A DNA stretch of 64,000 nt, from NCBI GenBank assembly GCA_910589415.1, contig OU342635.1:7192001-7256000 (forward strand). Direction: 5' to 3'. Below the pieces are notes generated by a model. That model was not told where the DNA came from. It searched no databases and saw nothing but the letters and a program-made list of their open reading frames with translations. The position numbers and the translations under genes are program-made. The DNA comes from Malachius bipustulatus (taxonomy: Eukaryota > Arthropoda > Insecta > Coleoptera > Melyridae). Shown piece by piece: positions 46,301 to 57,789 of the stretch (position 1 is the first letter of the stretch; each line of letters opens with the position of its first letter).

Positions 46301-49300
46301 CCGGTGCCCTCAGGCGTTCCCCAGAGTTCAGTCATGGGGCCATTTGTGTTCAATATCTTCATGGACGATGTCACCTCGCTGTTTCCAGACTCCTGCCTCC
46401 TCTGTGCGGTTAAAGGTGTTCTCGAGAATTCAATCTGCATGTGTAGGACGCAGTAGAACTTCAGTCAAAGCTTGTCTCGTTTCATGAGTGGTGTTCTAAG
46501 AACTTCCTGAGCTTGAACATAGCCAAATGCACAGTTCTGTCATATTCCAAAAGCAAAAACCCACTCACGTATAATTACACGATATCGGGCGAATCTCTTT
46601 CCCGCTGCTCTGAATTTAAAGATCTTGGTGTCATTTTTGACTCATTGTTGACTATCGTTTAATCAACATATTATCGATTATTTAGTTAGATCGTCTCTGA
46701 GAACATTGGGATTTGTTATAAGAAATTCGCGTGACTTTTCGAATATTGACCCAATATCTTGCCTATACTATAGGTACCCTTCTTAGATCACGTCTGGAAT
46801 ATGCTTCTGTTGTTTGGTCACCGCGGGCTGCCGGGTTCACATCAACAGACTTGAGGGTGTGCAGAGGAAATTTTTGAAATATCTGTCCTATAGACTGGAC
46901 TCTGTTTACCCACCTCGGGGGCTCCCACAGTCGGATCTGCTTAGCAGGTTTGGCCTATCTAACTTAAGCGAGCGGCGATTTATATTCTCTGTTATTCTCC
47001 TGTTCAAATTACTAAACGGCTTTGCTGATGTTCCTGAACTGTTGGCTGCTATTAACTTTGCTGTCCCCAGATTGACAGCTCGTCATCAGTCCACTTTTTA
47101 TCTATCATTGCCTCGTACACGAGTAGGTACTTCAGCTATCACCACTCTACAGTATGTGCTATAACTACTTGCTATGCAAGAGCGAGCGCGATATTTTTTG
47201 CACCTCACTGTCGCAAATTAGGGCCGTTAGTGTGAATATTTCTTAGGTCATATTGTGTTTGAGATTCCGCAGTCTCTGTTACTCTTCGTTATTTCTCTTA
47301 TTTTTAAGTCCATCCTTAATTGGCACTAGCTGTTGGATGGTTGTAATTAAATAAATAAATAATCAAATAAATAAATAGTTGAATAAATAAATAAATAAGG
47401 GCACAAGGCTCCCCTTAGGGCTTTTGATAGAAGTCAGAATTTGCTAGAAAAAAACTTTTGTCTGCGAAAAAAAATCAAAATAAAATAATTCTGATTTTAT
47501 CGAAAGTTAATGCTTTCAAAATGCACGTATAAGTTTACAAAAAAATGCTTGTCGTCGTAAGGAAAAACCAAACAATTTTTTTTTTCAATCGCTGCTCCCA
47601 AGGGGGAAAGATTACGCTTTGCTAGTAAAACTTGAAAATTGCCAGAAAATCTATCTATTAATTTTTGAACCATTTCAAAATGCAAATATTTATAAAAAAT
47701 TCTTCTTGATGCTAAAAACGGAACAGAGAATTTTTTGTAACTATGTATGTACTACTTTTGGTAGAGACCAGTACTCGCTAGCACAAAAACGTTGCCGTCA
47801 TCTAGATTTGTTTCTAAACTAAATTTCGACAAAAATTGTCGCAGTGGTAATTTTCTTCATGTAGTAGGATTTTTTCTTTGTTCTCTTTTAGAGGATGAAA
47901 GCTATAAAAAATCTCTACTTGCGATATATTTTTTCTTAGAATCTAAGAATTTTCATAATTTTCCTAAACTTGACCTTTTGATAGGCAAAATTTATAAACA
48001 ATTCGTCTTTCACAAAAATTGAGCAGAAAATTATTTTGTAATTACTTCATCTTTGGAAAAGATCAATTTTCGTTAGAAATTAACATCACTTGCAAGAAAA
48101 ATTTTTCTTGGATGCTGTGATCGATCATGCTGCTAGACCTAATTTCCTTCAACACTTCACCGTTTCAAAATGTAGGTATTTAAAAAAAAATTGTCATGGG
48201 TGTAAAAATTGAGCAGAAAAAAGTATTATGCCGAAACCTTGAAGAGGTGACTGTGATAAAAATAGTGCAAGCATATACAAAAAGTGGTTTTTCAAAAATA
48301 AAAAATAGAAACTGGTTCTTGTTTACAAAATCAATAATATCGGAATACCATTACTGACACGTGTTGTAGTTGATATTGGTTCCTAAAATCATTATACATG
48401 GTGCATAATTTTGCAGTAAATTCCTCTTTTCAAAGAACTGATTCAAGCTATTTTCGAATATTAATCATAAGATTACAAAATAAGAATTATTACGTCAGAT
48501 GATACGAGCTACTTTTTTTTGTTATTTCTTTTGTTTTTTTTTCGCCTACTATGTCTAACTCATTTCAATTCAAAACTACCGAAAGTGGTTATTTTCTTCT
48601 CTAGGGTGACAAATTTTCCCTCCCGTTTTTTCAGTACCGACAATCTAGATACTTTATTATACTTCATTTTATTATAATCAAATCATCATGTTTTGAATCT
48701 ATTTCTATTATGCATTTATAAATTTGAGGTTCTTTTTGTTACATTTTTTTCAATTTTTTAATCGGTGATAAAAATAAATAGGTCACACGTTCGGAAATAC
48801 ATTAGAAACCCTTAGCTGTTAGCTGCCCTCGCCAAGCTTCGATTACTCGTACATTTAATCGCCTCGGGATTCTAAAGCTCATTTTCTTCCCTTGTGGCGC
48901 AATGTACTATTATATTGTTTTATCAGATTCTTGATTCCTATCTCAGACTCCAAAGACCGCGGTTTTTAGGCTCAGAAAAATCAATCTTTTCCGATTATTT
49001 TCTTCATTTTACTGTGATTGATATTTCACATATAATTTAAATTTATTTGGAGGCAATTTTTTTGAAAATAAAATATTATTATCATTAATTCAAAATCCTA
49101 ATAATAATAATCTCTTGTTCATAAATTGTGTAGACTGACTGGTCAAGGATCTATCATTAAATATGTATATTGACGAATAATTTAATTAAAATTACAAATT
49201 AATTTTTTTTCAGATCCTAGGACAGCAAAATGGCTGCTAATGTCAAGTCCTTTCTACACTTTAGCAATATGTCTGTCGTACGTGTATATAGTCAAAGTAA

Positions 49301-50285
49301 GTACAAATATTTAAAATATTTTAATCATTATTTTAAGTTATTTGGTTTTGATAAGAATAAAGTCTGACTTTACAGACTCAGTACAGGAAAATCAGGAATT
49401 TGCTATAATTTTTCAAAGATTTCTATACGAATACCCTAAAAAACTTATACAGGGTTATCCTAAATTAGCGCGAAAAATTTCCTTGGCTCATTCTAAGGAA
49501 AAAGCTCTTACTAACGTGAGTCCGCAAATGCACCGTATTTGAGATACGATTTTTGAGTCAAAGAAAGACTTTTTTTTCCAGTTGTTTGATGATATCTCAG
49601 AAACCGTTTGAGGTACTTACCACAGAGCTCAGCTTTTGTATATTATATCTTATCATTGATATTAGCTACTTTTTTATTGCTAACTATTTTTATTTTCATA
49701 TGTCAGTAGTGGGGGTTTTGGGGTTGCTTGAGGTTTTTTGGCCCCAATATCCTGACCTGTGTAAATTGACATTTAAAACCCGCATTTTAAACCGAAAATA
49801 TTTTCTACGCAAAAAAGGCACTCATGGTCATAATTGCTAACGTGAACCGTTTTCGAAGAAAATGTCCATTTACGATGCAAAATTCGCTTTAGATATTTGA
49901 AAACATGTGTCAAAAAATGGTGGGCTAAAAAATTAGCTCAAACCTAAAATCTCCGCCCATAGTACACGAAAAAAAAATAGTTGGGATTAAAAGGGTAGCT
50001 AATACCAATGATATGACATTTTGCACAAAAACTGAGGTCTATATCTTTTCAAAAAACTGGAAAAATATTTTTTTTACTATCTCAAAAACGGTGCACTTAA
50101 GGACCCACGTTAATAGGAACTTTTTTCCCTCGAATAGGCCAAGGAATCACTCCCTAAAATTTTTTGCACTCATTTAGAACAACCCTGTATAATTTAAAAA
50201 CGTAAAAATTTTCTAGTTTTAAGTGGATTTTTTTGACCTCGGTTTTTGTTAAATTCTGAGAAATGTCTTCATTTTCGTTCAAACT

Positions 50286-50318
<33 letters not shown>

Positions 50319-53300
50319 GACTTGAATTGAAGACTTGAAGCCTCGCTTTTGATCTCCAGGTGATTGAAATAATCGGAGAAATAATCGGATTTGGAGTTCT
50401 CTGTCAGAAAAAGTCTATTTTTCGTCCTTGTGCTTATCAAAAACGCTTTCTTGGAAGGGGTGAGAAAAACAGTTTGATTCATTGCAATCGTATCAATCGT
50501 ATAAAAAAAATTGGATTAATGTTATATTTATTGAAAATTCAGGACGTAAAGTATGGCTTTTTAGACGCTGATTCCCTACTGCCTGGCGAAATCAGTGATA
50601 ATATAAATCTTAGGACGTAAAATTTCACTTTTCGGACACGATTATTAAAAATGGTCTACAATTCTGCTTACAAAACAAAGATCGATTTGTAAATTTTGTA
50701 TTTTGAGCGGCCCCAATCATTGTTTTGTCATTTAATCAAGTCTTTGTCATTTATTTTAAAAGCATTTTTTTTGGGGGGGGGGGGGAGGTATTGAACGGTT
50801 TTTGGCTGACAAAAATTTGGAGAATTGATTTCCAATCCCGATTTGTGGTCATTACGGCGCAGTGGCGTTCGATCTACTTTCTACAACGAATTTGACATTA
50901 AAACCGGGACAAAGATCGACGGAAGCGTTCAGTTTATCCATTTTACGTAACAATAAACCACACAGAACAACAAAAACAAAACATTCCTACTACAATAATT
51001 AGACCGCGTCAGAGCAAGTCGCGAGTTCCTAATCCCATTAATCGCACAAACATTACCCAGACTCACTTATCATTATGTAATCGTAAACCTCGCCGTTGGA
51101 AAAAAGAGTGTGCGAAATTTATGAACGGTGTTTTAATATTATTCTATCATCTAACAACACTTTCTTTCCCATCAATCGTCACGCTAAATTCTTGTTGGGG
51201 AACTGTTTCTTACTAAAACCACTGGAAATCTTGCATTAATAATAATAACAATTAAACTCGCCTAAATGTGATACCTGGACCATTTATTTGTTATATTTCT
51301 TATAAGACAATGACGCAAATTATAAATATTAGTACCATGCAGTAAGGCAAATTCATCCGGTTGATGGAATAATCGATTATGTTAGTTTACTTCATTTGCA
51401 TCCTGCGTAATTGACTATAATAATTATGGTAAGGCAACCTGTTTTGATGTAAACATATCTTTATGGAATTTTTCTAAAATCCTTAAGGCGGAAGGTAATT
51501 AATGAATGAACAGTTACCATTCTGTTTGGATAAAGGACATCCTTGTAATTTAATTATTATACCGGGGGTGGGAGCTTTTTTTAAATTCAAGCCGCACATG
51601 CTCCCTAATTGAGCAACAGTATATCGTCGCTGATCCCGCAAATGGGCTTAATGACCAATCAAGTATTTTTTCAAAAAGCAGGTTAGTTTCCACAGCTTCC
51701 CCCGGAGAATAATCGTCCTCGCAGGTTGAGGGCTCAGGGCTGCCTCCCCCGCCTCTCTCTCCTTCTCTTCGAGTATCTTTTCTCATGAGTCCTTGAGCTG
51801 ATTCAAGTCGACCAAAACTGATCCGACTGACTTATATTGCCAAAAACAGCCACAACTTGAATAGTTCAAAACTGGTGAGCATTTTCGGTACGCCGCTGCC
51901 TCTGTTTCTGGGCCTATGTATATGAACAATAAGAACTACAACTTTCTCAACAGATAATAACGGTTTCTTAACATCTAGTTTTACACTGGAGTAAACTGGT
52001 AAGGACCTTTTCCATTTCCAGCATGGCCCTTCAACTCACTTGGGTGCTCAAAAATTGCCAATAATATTTTTACCAATTTTTGCTGCATTTTTCTATTCAG
52101 TGATGATTTATTTACGTAAGAATCGTCATAAAGTTGTAGTGGGTGAGATATTTTATGGTGAACTATACTCATTGATGCACATTTTGGGAAGAAGTTAACT
52201 GAAAATAAATAAGTAGGTCAGAAAATGATGATAAGAATCGTCCTGGCACTGGTAAATCAAATTATTTTTTATACGTGTAGTAGTAAGTAAGTATATTACA
52301 TAATCACGATATTCATTCCACTTCCTAAAGATCAGTTCCGCGTGAATTTGATAGAAAGTAACACACATAAATATTCGTACGCCTAACGCTTGGTTACCAG
52401 CTTATCTGCAACCTCTGGTCCCATAATAATAATTGTTGTTAAATAACTCCGCCTGTATATGATTAACCCATAAATGATATAATTTTAAATTTAGATTCAC
52501 ATGGAAACTATAATCCTGTTAATATATTCAAATTCAAATTAGTATTTCCATTGTTGCTTTTCTCAGTATTTAATTATGTTTGTTTTCAACAATAGTCATT
52601 ATGTATGTTTGTTTACATAAAAATATTTACAAATAACAGAAATCAGATATCCCACTTCTGATATTTATAAAACACACTACCACGATGGTCAGCTCCGTTA
52701 ATAATTCTCAAGAGAGCTCTTTGGGTGGAGTTGTTTGTTAATCAACTCTGTCTCAGTTCACCTTACATTATTATACCTACGTCATTCTGTAAAAACTGGG
52801 TACACAGCGTTTTGTATAGAAAGGTATTCGAAAATTTGTAAATTTCTTATCCATGTCACGATCCATATAGGTGACAATCACAAAAAAGTACCATTATATT
52901 ATTTAAGTTGGATTTAGCCAATTATGGCGCTACTATTCTAAGTTACCCCTTTTTAAAGGGATCTAAAAAATGCATACCTCATCTTGATTATATGAAGATT
53001 TTTCATTGCAGGTTCTTGGTCCAAAATTGATGGAAAACAGGAAGCCGTACCAATTAAAATGGACTCTAGTGTTTTATAATTTTTTACAAGTAGTATTCAG
53101 TACTTATTTGTTCTATCAGGTAAGTGTTTTCTCCCTCTTTGTGCTCCGAAACTGAGTAATAATGAAAATATGACCCAATAAACCACCTTTAGAGAGAAAA
53201 CCACCTTATATAACTAACCAAACTCAGCTTGACCAAAAAAAGTGGAGCTAACTTCACTTAACACTCACAGATTTTCTGTAACTGGTTTTAATTAAATTTT

Positions 53301-54249
53301 TTGATTTCCAGATCGGTTGGAATGGTTGGTTCTCAGGAGAGTACAGTTGGCGGTGTCAACCGGTCGACTATTCAAACAAACCAAGTACCCTGAAGGTAAA
53401 GTAAGGTATGTCAAAATTATCACAACAAGTCTAACCCTTCTTACTTATTCTAGATGGTTTCCGCGTCTTGGTGGTACTATTTCTCGAAATTCACGGAATT
53501 TTTCGACACTGTAAGTATCTTCCTGGCACCAAATCTTTATAAAGCTTATTGGTCGATTTTATTGCAGATATTTTTCGTGCTGAGAAAGAAGAACGACCAC
53601 ATCAGCATGCTTCATGTGATCCATCATGGAGTGATGCCAATGTCGGTGTGGTTTGGGGTTAAGTATACTCCGGGCGGTCACAGCACCTTCTTTGGACTTC
53701 TCAACACCTTCGTGCATATTATTATGTACTTTTATTATATGCTCAGTGCTATGGGACCACATATGCAGAAGTACCTGTGGTGGAAGAAGTATCTGACCAC
53801 TCTTCAGATGGTATGAATTATTAAATATTTTTCATACAGATGTTGCATCTTAAAACATACAATTCTTATTCCAGGCTCAGTTCATCGGAATAATGGTCCA
53901 CGCTTTCCAGCTCCTCTTCACCGACTGCAACTACCCCCGCGCGTTCGTCTGGTGGATCGGAATGCACGCCGTCATGTTCTTCTTCCTCTTCAGAGACTTC
54001 TATACCCAAACCTACGTGGGACGAAAAGCCGCCGCCAAGGCTAAACTGGCAAACGGGACCGCCAACGGGAGCGTCACCAACGGCGTCACCAACGGCATCA
54101 CCAAAGACCGAAAGCAGAACGGCTCTCTCAAAGGCGAGAACGGTTACCTCAACAACGGCTATGAGAATGGTGGTGTTAAGCAAAAGAGTGCTAGTGATTA
54201 TTACATGAATGGTACGACGGAGATGTATCATAGGATTAAAACGCAGTGA
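43312..54249 (+). CDS. Very-long-chain fatty acid elongase (ELOVL family, insect CG31523-like), 7 coding exons
   Basis: Exons 43312-43369, 49214-49296, 53012-53119, 53312-53395, 53454-53510, 53568-53810 and 53875-54249 join to 1008 nt: 335 residues and TGA. All borders are GT..AG; intron 1 is phase 1, the rest phase 0. The protein is an ER multi-pass membrane condensing enzyme that adds two carbons from malonyl-CoA to long acyl-CoAs. Diagnostic motifs are all present: KFTEFFDT (123-130), the catalytic histidine box HVIHH (146-150), NTFVHIIMYFYY (176-187) and TTLQ (207-210). Hydrophobic segments fit five to seven membrane passes. The tail from about 263 is polar, with many Asn-Gly pairs, and ends RIKTQ, close to the dilysine-type ER-retrieval signal of elongases. 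The start ATG lies in a good context (AGAAATGG) 10 nt after a splice acceptor. Length is normal for the subfamily. Substrate chain length cannot be read from sequence. Confidence 0.95.
44880..45270 (+). pseudogene. Possible LINE ORF2 C-terminal fragment in ELOVL intron 1
   Basis: A patch GC-richer than its flanks reads RRGTPLTWQAIINSDLRKN (about 45110-45168) and GRPRIDNMSG shortly after, resembling the basic G-R-P-x-x-x-W segment at the end of some LINE ORF2 proteins. Frames are broken. Weak evidence. Confidence 0.3.
45555..45790. repeat. Repeat unit left of the intronic LINE (partner 47455-47680)
   Basis: Shares TCGTCGTAAGRAAAAA, CAATCGCTGCT, TGAAAATTGCCAGAAAAT and TCAATAAATTTTTG-like blocks, in the same order and orientation, with 47455-47680. 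The LINE at 46034-47398 therefore lies within a pre-existing repeat array. Confidence 0.6.
46034..47398 (+). pseudogene. LINE reverse transcriptase 3' half (Jockey/CR1-like) with TAAATAAA tail
   Basis: The frame from 46034 reads CQHGFIAGRST, a TAG stop (46067), then a clean RT segment to 46456: QVDVIYTDLSKAFDSLNHG, LLDRSQFVELNG, SGVPQSSVMGPFVFNIFMDD. The catalytic FADD-type box is missing or shifted. After frameshifts, 46795-46815 reads RLEYASVVW, and the frame to 47164 reads HINRLEGVQRKFLKYLSY, LLSRFGLSNLSERR, LFKLLNGF, and the closing RTRVGTSAI. About 180 bp later the element ends in repeated TAAATAAA (47346-47398), a usual 3' tail of Jockey/CR1 elements. Endonuclease and N-terminal RT are absent. 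It lies in ELOVL intron 1 in the sense orientation. Confidence 0.8.
47455..48235. repeat. Degenerate tandem array right of the intronic LINE
   Basis: First unit matches 45555-45790. Further on, CATTTCAAAATGCAAATATTT (47668), GGCAAAATTTATAAAC (47984) and CGTTTCAAAATGTAGGTATT (48160), each followed by a GAGCAGAAAA or GAACAGAGAA phrase, mark diverged units. Open frames here are not genes. Confidence 0.5.
49214..49296 (+). CDS. ELOVL coding exon 2 (residues 20-47)
   Basis: Acceptor TTTTTTTTCAG, donor AAA|GTAAGT. Encodes DPRTAKWLLMSSPF and the first membrane span ending YVYIVK, as is usual for the family. Confidence 0.95.
49448..50190. mobile_element. TACAGGGTTATCC foldback element in ELOVL intron 2
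   Basis: Ends ATACAGGGTTATCCTAAAT and ATTTAGAACAACCCTGTAT. Mirrored blocks: CCTTGGCTCATTC against GAATAGGCCAAGG; CTAACGTGAGTCC against GGACCCACGTTAA; GCACCGTATTTGAGATA against TATCTCAAAAACGGTGC. The frames 49342-49542 and 49553-49840 fall on its arms. Confidence 0.7.
50289..50318. repeat. (AAT)n microsatellite
   Basis: Ten uninterrupted AAT units in intron 2. A G13 tract lies further on at 50773-50785. Confidence 0.9.
50800..52990. other. Rest of ELOVL intron 2
   Basis: AT-rich without recognised elements. A patch richer in G and C at 51575-51790 has an open frame on the minus strand without motifs. Confidence 0.4.
53012..53119 (+). CDS. ELOVL coding exon 3 (residues 48-83)
   Basis: Acceptor TTTCATTGCAG, donor CAG|GTAAGT. 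Encodes VLGPKLMENRKPY, the typical loop after the first span, then the second membrane span. Confidence 0.95.
53312..53395 (+). CDS. ELOVL coding exon 4 (residues 84-111)
   Basis: Acceptor TTGATTTCCAG, donor AAG|GTAAAG. Encodes the luminal loop with WRCQPVDYS; the Cys-Gln-Pro-Val-Asp-Tyr run is a hallmark of insect elongases. Confidence 0.95.
53454..53510 (+). CDS. ELOVL coding exon 5 (residues 112-130)
   Basis: Acceptor TTATTCTAG, donor ACT|GTAAGT. Encodes WWYYFSKFTEFFDT, which holds the KxxExxDT motif. Introns on both sides are only 57-58 nt. Confidence 0.95.
53568..53810 (+). CDS. ELOVL coding exon 6 (residues 131-211), catalytic histidine box
   Basis: Acceptor TTTTATTGCAG, donor ATG|GTATGA. 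Encodes LHVIHHGVMP, FGVKYTPGGHSTFF, NTFVHIIMYFYY and KYLTTLQM: most of the catalytic core. Confidence 0.97.
53875..54249 (+). CDS. ELOVL coding exon 7 (residues 212-335), last span and Asn-Gly tail
   Basis: Acceptor CTTATTCCAG. Encodes AQFIGIMVHAFQLLF, YPRAFVWWIG and HAVMFFFLFRDFY, then a 70-residue tail with about ten Asn-Gly pairs ending at TGA 54247-54249. Base composition is much richer in C and G at third positions than in the other exons. Confidence 0.97.
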   Translation, partial: AQFIGIMVHAFQLLFTDCNYPRAFVWWIGMHAVMFFFLFRDFYTQTYVGRKAAAKAKLANGTANGSVTNGVTNGITKDRKQNGSLKGENGYLNNGYENGGVKQKSASDYYMNGTTEMYHRIKTQ

Positions 54250-56061
54250 TAGTTATTAGTTTGTAGGTAATTTATTTTGTAAGTCAAGTAGTTTACTTAA
54301 ATTAAGTGCTAGATGTCGAGTGAGAACTCATGACTGGGAGGGGGTGGGATCGAAACGTAATTCCCTATCTTTGGTGTGATGAGAGATTATTCTGTGAAAC
54401 GCCGCTCTTGATGGTGGTAGAGCAGAGGAAATGAAGATGAAGACAGGTCTTGGTTTCTGGAACTAGCTGAATGATAACAGACTGTTCAGTTTACAAACAA
54501 GGCAGCTTGCAGACTTTTTGGAGTTCTCAAAGAAAATATTGAAAATTTTTTCTCAAAATCACACAAATTCCAAACTTTCACAAACAAACACACAATAATA
54601 CGTGTGCAAGATCGCAAAAGCGGTTGTAAAAATTCTAAGAGCAAGAAAACATAACAACAAAAATACATTTTCTGACAATGTCACACCCATTAAAAAGAAA
54701 AATCAAACAACAAACATTTTAAATACAAACACACTTGTTAACAAACAAAATTGAGATAAAGACAGACAGTTTTAAAAGTTACTAGCAATAACAAACTAAG
54801 AGTATTGCATAATAAAGATTACACTGAATCTAAGAGCAAATATGTTTGGTAGCTTTCCTATCAACAATACAGTTTTAAAAAGTTATTTTATAACAAACAA
54901 TTGTTAACAAACTTGATAGTTTAGCTACAAGCAAACATTTCCTTTACTTTTACTATTTTCACTATGAAGGAAATTTGTGCCTAAAAATAACGATAATCAT
55001 TTGAAGATTGCTTAATGATAAGTTCTAAGAGCACTCTTAGAGCTATGTGCTCAATCTAAGAGCAAAGGTGACAGTTTGCCTTACAAATATTAATGATTAG
55101 TTAAACCCGGATTGCTTTAGATAAAGCAGACTCTAAAAGCAAACATCTAACAAAAACTTTTTTTTCAAAACTTAATGTTTGTACCTAGAAGCTAACAATA
55201 ATTAAATTTTAAGTGCTTAATGGTAAACACACTCTCAGATCAAATAATCTTGAATCGAACGTTTCTACCAACAAACAAAATCTGAGAAAATGACCTCTTA
55301 ACAAACAAACACCTTATTGTCACAAACAGGATTAAAAGTTATAGGTATAGAAATATGTGTAAAAACTAACAATAATTAATTTAGATTGCTCAAAAAGTAA
55401 ATGTAACATCTAAGAACAAACAGAACTTTGAACAAACATTTTTACTAGCAAACAGAATTTGGGGAAAGCTAAAATATAAGAAAACAAACCTGTTTTCTCT
55501 AGCTAAACGAGCAGCTTAAAACAAATATTAAGCATGTTTCTTAAATACGCACAATTAATTAACCAAGTTTGTTGTTTAAACTTGTTAGTTCGTAGAGTTG
55601 ATGTTATTAAATATGTTTGCTCCAAGTACCTATCTAGCTTAACAGTTGGTTAGAATCCAGCCAGTTACCTCTAACAAGACAAGACATCACTATTTTCATC
55701 CTGAAAATTATTGTAGATTAATTATTATTTATGGAGTCGTTTGAAGGTTGATGGAGATGGGGGATTACCACAAAAGTAGTTGCTCAAACAAGTAGTAGTG
55801 CTAGTGACTAACGTTACAAGTAAGCTCTTGCCGTTCAGTGACTACTGCACCGGGCAAGATGCACTCATGTGAATATGAATAATTGCGAAGTTGCCTTATT
55901 AAATTATCGAATATTCTAAATTTAGGCTCATCTGCATTGTAGATAGATAGCAAGACAAAAAGTGACTAGTTACTTGTCTCTCGTTTTTCTTCTTCTTTTT
56001 TTACTTCTTTGAACTTTGATGATTTACATAATGCAAACAGTAAACAGTTCGACTTGAGTTG

Positions 56062-56096
<35 letters not shown>

Positions 56097-57020
56097 TTTG
56101 AGGAAACGAGAATGGAATAAAATGTGCTTAAAACATTACAACAAACCACATTCCAATTATTATTATTAAGTATTATATTTATATTATTATTATATTATTA
56201 TCTGGGTAGGATGTAATAATAATAAGGTACCACCTTACACCTGCTCAAAGCTCTGACCAATATATAGAGAACACCCAGTATGATTATAATTAAGTATAAA
56301 AAAATTCCAACCCAAAGAGTGTAACGAGTTTTTAATTGTTGTGTAATTACAAGTACAAATGCATGAATTAAAATAATTCCCTTGGTAATTTTTTCAGTCA
56401 TTACTTGCTCATTTTTTTAGGTGTCTATTGATTTATTTATTTTATTATTTGAAGCAGCTTATAGTTTCTACTTACCTACATTAGCAGCCCCAACAACAAG
56501 GGGATAAAGCAAATTTTATCTCATTCTCATGCTCATTTAATAATTATAATCAGAGCCAGTTCTTATGTAAAATTAACATGATTTGTATATTTTATTTTTA
56601 AAAAAGAAACAATTAATGAGGTGCTAATTTATTGAAATTTTATATAAAGGGTACTAAATAAAATAAGTTATAAGTACATAGGTGGATACAATATACATAG
56701 TTACAGATCTAAGAAATATAAGCAATTACCTATGTATATAGAAATATATACTTTTATCTATCGGAATATTATACATAATATATGAATGAAAAGTACTTAT
56801 CAGCGATCCCTACTGTTGAATTTTAATGTTTTTATGCGATCTATGTAATATTTATAAAAATATGTCATGTGTCCGCGATAATTTATTCTCTAAAAATATT
56901 TATACCATGTTTAAACTTTTCTTTAGTTATTGTTGATTGATGAATTGATGAATTGAATGTTTATAAAGAATTTTTAATTGTTAATACTTCTCAATAAAAA
57001 TAAAATCAAAATCGCAGACA
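54250..57020 (+). other. Probable ELOVL 3' UTR
   Basis: After the stop there is no coding sequence. An AATAAA at 54811-54816 could end a short form. A second at 56993-56998, overlapping AAAATAAAATC and followed by a T-rich TTTGTTTTATTTTT stretch, gives a likely distal end near 57020. Between 54490 and 55500 the motifs ACAAACAAA and CTAAGAGCAAA recur many times. (TTA)n lies at 56064-56092. The extent is inferred; no transcript is available. Confidence 0.5.
56993..56998 (+). terminator. Distal polyadenylation signal AATAAA
   Basis: AATAAA followed after about 25 nt by a T/GT-rich element, the usual layout of a metazoan cleavage site. The proximal alternative is at 54811. Confidence 0.5.
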
Positions 57021-57144
57021 TTTGTTTTATTTTTAACTGTCTGGAAATAGTCTTTTCTCGTTTTTATTAGAAAATAGGGTGTTTTTTAACAATAAGATCC
57101 TCTAGACATGTATATTATATTATCCTTAACACCTGAAGGTGTTG

Positions 57145-57207
57145 GGCCTCAGGAGCTTGATTATTGGCCCCAGGAACTTGATTTTTGGCCTCAAGAACTT
57201 GATCTAC
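57145..57207 (+). repeat. Three-unit 21-bp minisatellite
   Basis: Units start at 57145, 57166 and 57187 (GGCCTCAGGAGCTTGATTATT type). As the unit is a multiple of three, it keeps an open frame coding PQELD(Y/F/L)W repeats inside a 61-codon ORF (57108-57293). No sign that the ORF is expressed. Confidence 0.75.
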
Positions 57208-57785
57208 ATAGTTCCATTTCAAAGGAGTTTAGCAGAAAAAGAGGTTATCTACATATAATAGAAGAATTAATGAAACCAGTCATCTTTGATTGAAGCAGCT
57301 ATTCGTTACACACTTACATTCTAAGTCTTTAAAGGCCCTATTCACCATAATAATGATGAATGTACTCAATCCTCCCCGGCCTTTTTATAAAGTCAAGAAA
57401 GTATTTCCATAATGTCCAGAAAGTCTTCTTCCCATGATATAGAGGAGTCCTATTTCTTTCTCTGCAAACGTCTTTGACCCAAAGCTATCGGATCTGAGAC
57501 TGCTTGATAGAAACAACCCTGAACTGAATTGAATGGACCAAAATAACAGACTTTGATATTAACTACTTATTCTAACAAAAACACTTCTGATTTCACCCAA
57601 CTTGACCAAAATCACTTGATTTCAAACTGATAAAAACAGCCCTAACCCGACCCTGCTGCAACAAAACATCCATAAAATTACCCAAGTTTACCAAAATTAA
57701 TTAAAACTGACTTTTTTTCAGTGGAGGGGAAATTCTAACACCCTTGGTATGTTTCCTCCCGCCCGGGGTAGTGTTATTGTCTGAC
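57208..57785. other. Intergenic DNA
   Basis: No gene or repeat recognised. Confidence 0.4.
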
Positions 57786-57789
57786 GACT

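Noticed and set aside
53559..54231. Minus-strand ORFs across the ELOVL exons (67 and 121 aa)
   Set aside because: Antisense shadows of the conserved elongase exons.
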